From Coenobita brevimanus (Eukaryota > Arthropoda > Malacostraca > Decapoda > Coenobitidae): DNA of 64,000 nt. Of this stretch, positions 28,060-39,321 are shown one piece after another; within the stretch, counting starts at the first letter, position 1, and every line of letters begins with the position of its first letter. Below the pieces are notes generated by a model. That model saw only the letters and a list, made by a program, of their open reading frames with translations, was not told the origin of the DNA and ran no database searches. The DNA lies in the NCBI GenBank assembly GCA_032717465.1, contig CM064670.1, positions 13,092,928 to 13,156,927 on the forward strand. Direction: 5' to 3'. The translations under genes were made by a program, and so were the position numbers.

Positions 28060-30801
28060 TTCTTGTACTGTATGTGTATCAGATAAATTCAGGTTTCCTG
28101 GGGCTTGAATGATGAGTGAATGGAAGCATGGCCCATTGGATTGGGCAAAATTGGGCTGTCTGGACATTGCTACTTCTCACCCTGCCCTAGAGTGGGGAAG
28201 GAGGTCCGGATGATGATGATGCATCTCTCCAATAGCACGAGCAGTTGTTTAAGTTCTGTTTTTTCAGTTTCATGAGAGTAATTTATAATGGAAGTATTGT
28301 AAAGTTGTTATTTTTCCAGGTGAGGTTGGGTGGAGACATAACTGATGACGTTGATGAAGATCCAACAGGCAACAAAGCACTGTGGGACCGAGGGCTTCTC
28401 AATGGTGCATCTCAAAAGGCAGAGGTTGTGGCAAATTTCCATGTTGGCGAGACTGTCAATACTCTTGAGGTATGTTGTGTCTTGTCAGTCATTGTCACCA
28501 TCATCATTGGCAACGCTGCCGTCTGTATTTTCATTGTCATTATCATCATCCTTCATTGTTATTGTTCTTCTCCTGCTCCTCCTCCTCATCAGTTTTTATT
28601 TCATTAACACAATCCAGTTTCCCACACCTCCTGTTACGAGTGAAATTATTGCCATCATTACGGGTCTTATAGCACCATACACAGGGTGTACAGGCACAGA
28701 CACAAGTATCTTCCCAAAGTTTGACGAATACTTAGTGAAAAATCAAAGCATCTGAAACACACACTGGTAGAGATGGGGTTTGATTGTATTTTGCCAGTTG
28801 TAAGTTTTCTTCAGATGGAGCTGGGAAGATAATTGTTTCTGTGACTGTACAAGTACCTTGGCCCTGTCTCCACACCGGGACAAAATGAGAATCCACACAA
28901 TGATGCTACCCCATACAGAATATATTTGTGAAGCCTTTTGATATATCACATGTCAGATCTTACGTTTATTAACTTTTTTTTTGTGTGTGTGTGTGTGTGT
29001 CATATTGAGTTTTACAAAACTGACATGGGTGAGTGAAAGAGAATAGATGAATCTCATGCATCATGGCAGTCACTTTTCTCATCACAAAGGGACAACCACA
29101 GGGTATCATATTGTGATCCTGGGTTGGCAGGTTACATTTTCATATGACAAAATTTTCAGAATGATTGAGGTACCTGGCAACCCAATTGGTTTATTCTTTA
29201 GCGGTGCAAAAAGTGATTGCCATGATATGTCATATTAATTGATTCTTTTCATTTTCACCTACCCACATCAGTGAAGAAAACGTTATCTGAAATAGAAAAA
29301 TTGGTTAATCAACATAGGATTTGGCATAAGAGATGCCAAAAGGCTACATACCGGTAATTATCTTGTTTAGGTTGCATCATTGGTGGATTAACATTTCATC
29401 CAAGCAGGGTGGGGTGGGGGAATAAGATGCATGAACATCCTTTACAGTATCAATAGCAAGACAAAGCATACAGTTTCATATATTTACTCTTTATTCTTGC
29501 CAAATAGTTGATGCCCAGTGGTGTAGTGCATTGAAGTTCTCCGACTGGATGTAGCCCATAAGGGTAGAAATCTGAAGGGTGACTGGGGTATATTGCTCAC
29601 TTAGTGTCACTTTTGGAAAAGTGGCTTTACTCATTCTACTCTAATGTGGCCTAAAAGTGCCACCTCTAGATGTTGAATGCTGATTTGTAATAATAGATTA
29701 ACTCTAGAATTTGATGTTAATCACAAAGAGGTGCTTTGGAAATGTTGTAGACCCATAGCATTGTCTGTTTCTGGCATTTAGCTACATGGAATAGGCTGCA
29801 GGAGAATGAAAATCTGGGCCAAGTTAGTTGAAACCACTAGTCACTTGCCTTAAATATGTGGACTGAGAAAGCTTAGCCTGTAATGGGGCAGTAAGGCATC
29901 TGATGATGAATTGACGGAATACCAGAAAGCAAATGTATCTCATAGTATACTTAAGACTTTATGTCTGTTGTGGTTAGTGGTATCACACCATCCTCTCTTG
30001 ATGTATTGCTACCTTCAGGTGACTCTACAGTGAGTGACAAAACCAAGTGGTTTCTTGTAGCACAGAAAATCATTTACTACAGTGTTTTGGCATGTGAAGC
30101 GAATGGGGGATGACAGCTGGGTGTAGAAAGTAAGAAGTGTGAACGTTGGGGGTAGGGTTGTGAGAGGTAGACTGAAAAAGGCATGGGAAGAGGTCATAAA
30201 GTGTGACCTCAGGGATGAGGGACTGCAGAGGGAGGCTGCAAGAGATGAGCAGCATGGAGAGCCACCATTAGGTGACCAAGGCCAACACATGCAAGCATAT
30301 TGGAGCCTGTATAAACTAAATGAAACGAATTGACGAATGGTAGTAACCATTTAATCACTTTGATATTAGGTGGAATAGTTAATGTACTCAACTGAATATA
30401 GCCCATAATGGTTTGATTTTTTCTCTTATTCTCTGATGTAATGGTAGTTGGAGATGAGCATCTTGTTACTCGCGCCTTAAAATGTGTGGACAGCAGCATA
30501 CCCTGGATCCCCTAATGGGACAGTAAAGTATTGGGTGATGTATATTGTAAGTTGATAGATACAGGATGATAATGATGATGGAATTGTTTTCAGAAAGCAA
30601 CATTGATCCCTGGTGGCAGTGAGTCTCTGGTATATACAACACTGAGTGGGACAGTGGGTGTGTTGGTACCATTCACATCGAGGGAGGATCATGAACTCTT
30701 CCAGAACTTGGAGATGCATATGCGTTCTGAACACCCACCTCTTTGTGGACGCGACCACCTCTCATTCAGATCGTATTTCTTCCCAGTCAAGGTAACCCAG
30801 T

Positions 30802-30847
<46 letters not shown>

Positions 30848-33800
30848 CTTTGCTGTATTACATTGTACACATAATCTTGTACATAATTGCTGTTTTGACA
30901 ATTTCTTTACTGTCTGTATTGTAAATTTAATAAGAATTAAGACTTTTTATAGTGTTTACTGTGCATTACAATAGAACCATAGGCTGAGAAAAGAAAGTTC
31001 AGCATTGTACATTAGAACTGTCACTTGGTTTATGGTGTGTGGTCCTGTCCTCTGGAACTTAGTTTATCTGTAAAATTAGTTAGTATGGAGTGGCTTTTCC
31101 CCTGATTAGTCTGAATTAACTGGGCATTACTGTAGTAGACAGTATCAGGAGTGTTGGTCGACTCTACATAGGGATAGGGATGGCACCGATGTGCCCATAA
31201 GCCTTAACGTTCATTTGCATCTCCCAGACATGGAGGTATTATTAAGCTTCGTCAAATAAAGGCCAAATTTTTGGAAGTACTGTATTATTATTATTTTATT
31301 TAGCTCTTTTTTTTTTCTTAGATCTTCATGGTATTATACAGGAAGGTATCCTAGGGTAACCCAGGTACTTGTGCCAAATATAAATGACCTTTACTTCTTT
31401 TTGAAGGTCGCACTGTCATTTTTGGTGCAAAAATTGCATATTTGAGATTGAAATATTTCAGGAACTAATTGAGATATAGCTATTTAGTTGAAATATCCCG
31501 TGGTAAAAAAGTTTGCTAAGAATTTTGCCAAATATTTTGCTATTTAGTCTGGTAGAAAGTACCAAATTCAGATCTGCTTAGTGTTTTCATTGTCATGTGT
31601 TTTAGAAAAACCCACAAAAGCTGTAAAGCTGTAACTTTACAGAAATATAGTTGTGGTTCCTCCTGTTATCTGAGAGGAATTTGGTTACAGTTAAGCATAC
31701 AGTTAGCCAGTTACAAATGTAAAATGTACCTATGCACTCCTCCACACCTTTGTCTTCATATCTTGTTGATATTACACAAGAAACTACCTTAGGTTAATCT
31801 AAATACATGTACCATTTATGAATGGCCTTGAACTATTTTTGAAGGTCACAGACTTGGTTATGGTGCCAAAATTTCATACCCTATTTACCATAAATAGTTA
31901 TGGTAAACTTTATTTATTGTGTTTACATAGTAAGTAAATAGGTAACCAATCCTACGTTGCCCCATGAGGAGTGTAGGAATAGGTAAATAATTATTTTTTT
32001 TAAGCATCAACCCATAATCATCATGTTTTTAGATACCCCAAACACCTCCTGAAGTAGCTAAACAGCACAAAACACCCTATTGGACAATCAACAACTCCTC
32101 CTCCTCCTCCTCCTCCTCCTCCTCCTCCTCCTGAACACTTTGGCAAGCTGGGCAGAAAAATGGCAATTGAAATTCATCCATCCATCCGTCACCCAAACCT
32201 ACGTTGCCCCATGAGGAGCATAGGAGCCCGGGGCTAGGCAAGTTGGTCCTGACATTTAAGATGAGAGTGACCAGCCTAACTCATCACTGAGTGGCATTAA
32301 CGTGAGCAGTAAACCCCAACCACTCCTTGGTTATAAACCTTCACTAGCTCAGTCCACTTGGAGCACTGCAATTTTCCACTAAACCACCAGGCGCCTTATG
32401 AAATTCAACATTGAAAATTGCAAAGTACTTCATATTGGAAATAACAACATCCATGTGAATTACAAAATTATTAATATTCAGTTATCAAGTACAGACAGTG
32501 AAAAGGATCTTGGTGTGATGATAACAAATGACCTAACACTGAGTAAGCAGTGCACTGAGGCGATGAAAGTTGCTAACAAGTTGTTGGGTCTTGTTGCAAG
32601 AACTTTCGAGTTCAAATTGAAAAGCCATACATGCAATGTACAACTTGCTAGTGCGCCCCCATCTTGAGTATTGTATGCAGTTCTGGTCCATACTACAGAA
32701 AGGCCATAGAAAAATTGGAGAAAATACAGTGAAGAATCACAAAAGTGATACCACGATTGAGAAACGAATCATATGATGAACGCCTTGAAGAACTTAATTT
32801 ATGTAGTCTAATGAAATGCAGGTTAAGAGGTAACCTGTTTGAAGTTTTCAAAATCATGAAGGGATATGGCAACTTAGACATGAATAAATATTTTGAAATT
32901 GACCGGTCGAGTCAAACCAGGAGTAATGGCTGCAGAATTATGGGAAAGCGTTTCAGAACCCATGAAGCAAAATAATTCTTCAACAGTCATAAATATCTGG
33001 AACAGATTACCCTCAGATACCGTGAACAGTATCTCAGTTAAGTCATTTAAAAACAAAATAGACAAGTATTTGCATGAAAATCCTCAGTTGACTGAGTTTC
33101 TGTCCGAATAACTTACTTTTACCAGCTACGTGTAAGCTCATTCCCCTCCTGTCTACAAGACACCCCATAAACTTAACGTACCCATACATAGTGTCGCATC
33201 ACGTCTTCATGTATTTATCAGTTTATTAAATGCAATAAAGTAATATAAGCACAGATTAGGATCTACACAGATAGCCCTGAGTTAATGGTCACTACTCTTA
33301 CTTTCGACCTGTGATGGGCTGTGGATCAGTGAGGGTCCCTGTTAGTCAAGTGACCACTATTGGGATTTTTTTTAATGTACCAGGGATCACTGCATCAGGA
33401 GGAAACTTGTGTACTTGTCCCACATGGGAGAGTTCCTTTTCTCAGTGGAGTGAACGGAGCTAGGGCCTGAGTGACTGTTGCTTACCTTAAAAGCGCCAGG
33501 CAAGGCTGCCGCACCACCCCTAAACATCTACATTGTGGAGTGTGTAGTTTCCACGTTATGTCCACAGACTTCCCATTAACTCATTGTACCGGTTTATAAT
33601 GTCAAGCCGTAACTATTAGTTTATTTGATTACTTACTCTTTCAGGTTACTCAATTGGGTAGCTTATAGACAAAGTACAGTATTATAGAATGTGACTTTTC
33701 CTTTCCAGTATTTCGTATGAAATTTCCATGTCAGTTTTTCCATGCTGCATGGTGGTTTTTCTCACTTTTTCCTAGAGGGTTTGGGGGTGGGGGGAGCTTT

Positions 33801-35194
33801 CTTGCTTTACTATCCCCATCCTTCAGCATGTAGAGTTAGCTCTTGTAGTCATAGTTTTCTCTGTAACAAGCAGCCTCGAAAGGACCATAAGGTCTGTTGC
33901 TGTTTGCTTTCCTCCTCCTCCTCCTCCTCCTCCGGGGTGCAGCCAACCCCACGGTACAACGGTTGCAGCAATTATTGGAAATTAATGTTTTCATAAAGAG
34001 CATAATAGGCTTAATTAATTATTGGAAGTACATACAGGTAAGAAGATGTATTAGAGTTAACTTAATTTTTATGTCGGCTGTTCTTGTAATATGAATAGGC
34101 TTCTTATGAAACCATCACCAGGAGCTGTCTCATTTGGACATTGGTAAAATGCTTTTGATTGCATGCATGAGACATTCAGTATAATGCTTCTTGGACCTTG
34201 CAACTCTTGCACATTTAGGAACATTGGCTCATGATGTTATTTAAATTTTAGTGCTACTACAGTATTTTAAGAATTTGCCTTGACAGTGAGCTGTTCTCTT
34301 GGAAGGAATGCTATAGTAGAAACTCATACAGAACAGTGTGACTCTGTGATCCTTTTGCTTCACTTGCTGAAGCATCAGTCAGTTATGTCTCTGAAGGCAC
34401 ACGAGGAATTTGTGGATGTCAAGAGCATACGAAACCCCAAACTTAAATTTAGTGACATTTTGTGGTAGGTGGGGGCGCTCACCATCCACTCACTCAATGT
34501 AGTGCTGCTCTTGGGTGTCTGCCCTGTCCTCTCCTCCATCCTTCTTTCCTTCTATTTTCATCTATCTTTCTTTCCTTCATTCTTTCCCCATCCTTCTGCC
34601 TATGGGTGACTTAACACTCCCTCTTCTGTCTTTCATTTCTCCATTCTTTCCTCTTCCTTCTGCCTATGGGTGACTCTACACTGAGTGACAAGCCAAATGG
34701 TTTCCTTTACACCAGGAAACCATTGACTACGCTGGGTGGTAAACATATAACCAAATTTTGGCGCCTGGTGGTTTAATGGGTAATTATTGTGCTCCAGTCG
34801 GATTGAGCTGGTGAAGGTTTATATCCAAGGGATGGTTGGGGTTTATTGCTCATGTAATGCCACTCAGGGATGAGTGAGGCTGGTCACTCTCATCTTAAAT
34901 GTCAGGACCAACTGCCTAGCCCCAGGCTCCTACGCTCCTCATGGGGCAATGTAGGATTGGATGATGGATGGATGGATGGATTGCACCCCAAGACATACTT
35001 TTATTTGGATGGAGCTGAAAAGAGATACCGGTTGTATCAAATTGTCCCCAAGTGTGCTGTTGATGTGCCGATGCCATTTGCAGCAACGTATTTGTGTTTA
35101 TTAAGCTTGTCAGCGTTAACACTTGCAGTATAAAGATCAAAAATAGGTCGTCTGGGAAGTCACTAAATGAATTTTTTTTTTTTTCCCCCTATGT

Positions 35195-35237
<43 letters not shown>

Positions 35238-37628
35238 AATGTAACAGAACCAGACATTAACCCGTTAACTGCGCATGGCGGTTTTTTGGAGGTGTCTGTG
35301 GTGCGCAGACATAGGAGTAAAAATGAAATTTCCCAAAGGCCAAATTTTGTCTTAGGAATTGAGAGAACACATGTCAAAGTATATAGCAACGAAATATTAG
35401 TTCAATATTTACCTTGGTAAAGCCATGGATGAACATCGAAGTGCTTGATTCCCTATTGGAATGTATGGTTTTCGTTTTCTTTAACTTTTTTGGTTTCGGT
35501 TTCGTTTTTGAAGGCTCAAACATGCTTGCATGGGTCGGCCTTGGTCACCATGGCACTATATTCGAAATTCACCTGCGCAGCCAGGGCTGTATTGAGCAGT
35601 CGCACTTGGAACAGCCCAGGCTGTATAGAGCAGTTAATGGGTTAAACACCTCTGCTCCATAAAATAGACACAAGTTATTGTTAATTTTCTTTGAAAATAT
35701 CATATTTATTTTGTTAAAAAAAAAATTTAATTTATACTTCATGCAAAAAGTTTCAGTGAAATTATTATTTTACTTGGTACTGGAAATACAAATGTGTTAT
35801 ATTTGTTCACGTAACCTGTCTCGGTAAAACAGCCTTTGTTTATCTTTTGAGGAAACATTATGTTGGGTAATTATCCCACATGGAGTAAACTTTGCATATC
35901 ATTGCTTGCACTTAACATAATCTTTATATCATGATTTTGAAAATTCCTGGAACACTAAAATTTTTTACTTTAAATACACAGTACCTGTGCACTTAATTAT
36001 TGTTGTTGCCTGTCATCATTTGATACCAAAAATAAAATTAATTTTATGCAATTCTGACACTTAGATGTTTCATTCGTTTGCAGCAAGAGGCCAGCAAATT
36101 GAATGATGTGTCATGAAGTAAAAACTGTTGTGAAGCACTGCAGTAAATGTTGCCTGAAAAAAGTGTAAGGTAATAGGTTGGGCTTAGGTAATAGGTTGAC
36201 AGTTTTCATACTATTTAGGCAAAACTTGGTGAATGGTAGAGAGTGAGGCAAAGGTGAAGTGTTTCAGTTTGAAGAACAGTTGTTCAAAATTTAGGAACTT
36301 AGTATCAGACTTTCAGTTCTTTTAACAAAAAGTTTTACAGTAATTCATAGTGGATTAAATTTGGTGCAATGATTAAGGGTCAGTCAGAGAAACTGTTCAC
36401 ATCTGAGAACAATACAGACAAAGGTCAGGGTCATAGGAGTAGGTCACTTTTGATCCATTTTCAGTCAAGCCTAGTGGAGGGGTCATGGTATGGCAAGAAT
36501 GAAATATTTCAAGTTTAAGAACAATTGGTCAGAGGTCAGGGTCACAGAGCTAGTTCAAAAGCTTGGCTATAGATTGATCACAAAGTGTGGATGTTGTGAT
36601 CTCAATGCTCCTTGTTATTTTCTTCAGAAAATTTTATTCATCTCAAGAGAGACTTTTCAGAACTGAATGGACTTGAAGAAAATTTTATTTATCTCAAGAG
36701 AGACTTTTCAGAACTGAGTGGACTTGTCAGTCTTCATTAATCCCTTCACTGCTACAGCTCATAAGTTACAAACGCTTACAACAACGACAGCAGCAGAAAA
36801 AGGATTTTTTTAAATTGTATAAAAAGGCTCAACATGCTTGCATGCATCAGCCCGGGTCATCACCTACCAGTGGCTCTCTACGCTGCTCAATCTCTGCCAG
36901 CCAGCTTATTCTGTCCCTTATTCCTGAGATCACACTCTGGGACCTCGCTCCAGCTCTTTTTCAGTCTCCTTCTCACATCCCTTCCCCTGATGTTCACACT
37001 TCTCACCTTCCACACCCAGTTGTCATCCTCCATCCCCACAACATGCCCAAACCATCCCAGTCTATCCCTCCTCATCACAATAGCAATACATTCCATTCTG
37101 ATCCTTCATCTCAACTCTTCATAGAGGCTTTTTAAAAAATCAGTAAAATCCATCCATCCATCATCCAATCCTACGTTGCCCCATGAGGAGTGTAGGAGCC
37201 CAGGGCTAGGCAGTTGGTCCTGACATTTAAGGTGAGAGTGACCAGCCACACTCATCCCTGAGTGGCATTACCTGAGCAATAAACCCCAGCCACCCCATGG
37301 ATATAAATCTTCACTGGTTCAATCCAATTGAAGCGCAGTAATTACCCACTAATCCACCAGACATCAAAATTTGGTATGGTTACCACCCAGCGTAGTAAAT
37401 GGTTTCCTGGTGTACAAGAAAACATTTGGCTTGTCACTTAGTGTAGAGTCACCCACAGGCAGAAGAAGAAGAAATAATGAAGGAAAGAAAGACAGAAGAG
37501 GGAGTGTAAAGTCACCCATAGGCAGAAGGATGAGGAAAGACTGTAGGAGAGAAAGACAGAAGAGGATGGAAGGAAAGAAAGATGGAGGAGAGGAAAGGGC
37601 AGATGCCCGAGAGCAGCACTACATCAGT

Positions 37629-37669
<41 letters not shown>

Positions 37670-37749
37670 TTAGTTGTAGAGATGACAATGCAGCAAAAAC
37701 TATCGGAACAAGGTCAAGGCAGTAAAACAACATGCAATTCCATCCCTAC

Positions 37750-37788
<39 letters not shown>

Positions 37789-39270
37789 TTTTTTACTTCA
37801 GTATCTGCCGTTATGGTATAGTACAAGTGCAGCCGAAAAGTATCTTGATAATGGCATAGCCGTTAACCAACCATGCAAAACACGGAAGTACTGGTATGTC
37901 ATAAAAGAAAGAAAAAAAAGTGCCGGGATGGGATTACATGCCATTTTACTGCCTCATCATTGTTCCAGTAGTTTTTGGTGTGTTGCCATCCCTACATCTT
38001 CATATAGTTAATCAGATGTTTTTTATACTTGTATCATTGACTATGTTCATAACATTACATCATAAGTATAGGAAGTTAACAGCATTAACATCCAGTCTCA
38101 TATTACTGTATCTTCTATAGGACATGGGTACTTGAGACTAGGCACTTAATCCAGAACATGTATGATATCTTACTCTTTAATAACCTGGACTACAGTTGTT
38201 GAGCTGGGGACCCACTGCCCCAGAGGGGTATTATGGGATTAGCTATTATGACAGTATTTTGATACCAACTCTAACGAATGGAAACGAAGCTTGGACCTTG
38301 TTGGAGGGACACAAGGCAAGAGTGAGAGCAGTGGAAATGAGTTGTTTGAGAGGAGCATATGGAGTCACATGGAGAAACAGACTGACAAATGAGGATGTGA
38401 GGGAGCATTGTGGTGTGGATGTGGATGTGATAGGAAGCATTAGGAGAAACACATTGAGGTGGTTTGGCCATATGGAGAGTGAGAGACTGACGAGGGGTGT
38501 GTATGTGAGTGAGGTGGTGGGGGAGAGGGGGAGGGGGAAGCCAAGGATGAGATGGAGGGATGGAGTGGAGAGGTATATGAGAGAGGGGGATGTGAGCTGG
38601 GAGCAGGGCAATGAAATGGCGGGGGACAGGGCAATGTGGAGACAATTTGTTTGTGGCCACCCTGTATGGGATTAAGGCGTCTGGCAATAGATAGATAGAC
38701 TTATTGTGCCTGTACAGGATGCCCATGTTTTACAGTGAGAATGCATTTGAAAAGTACACTGCACAGCAGCTTATTGTATGTCAGGTCAGTGATAACGTGG
38801 ATTCTGTTGGGATACATTTTTAGCCAAGGGTGACTCACCCAGCATAATCTAAAAACATGTTTCAAACTTGCCAAAACCAATAGTTATATCATGTCAGTGC
38901 CCTTCACTTGGTGCTTTCCCCAAAAAATAAGTGGGAAAAAAAAAAAAAAAAAAAAAGCTCACCGAAACTGGTAATTTCACTGCACTGTATTTCAGTTGCC
39001 GCTTAAAGTCCAACACCACACTTTTATACCATCATTGACACTAACACACCCTACAGTGAGTAGTACAATTCCATCTTGAACAAACTGAGGACTGTAGACT
39101 TGCATGTGGGTGATTGTTTCATTCATCATTCATCGTCTAATCCTGTGTTGCCCCAGGAGGAGCATAGGAGCCCAGGGTAGGCAAGTTGGTCCTGGCAGTT
39201 AAGATGAGAGAATAGCTGTCACATTTTGACCAGTAAGGCTTTGTATGGGATCTTAATGGTCGTATAAATG

Positions 39271-39321
<51 letters not shown>

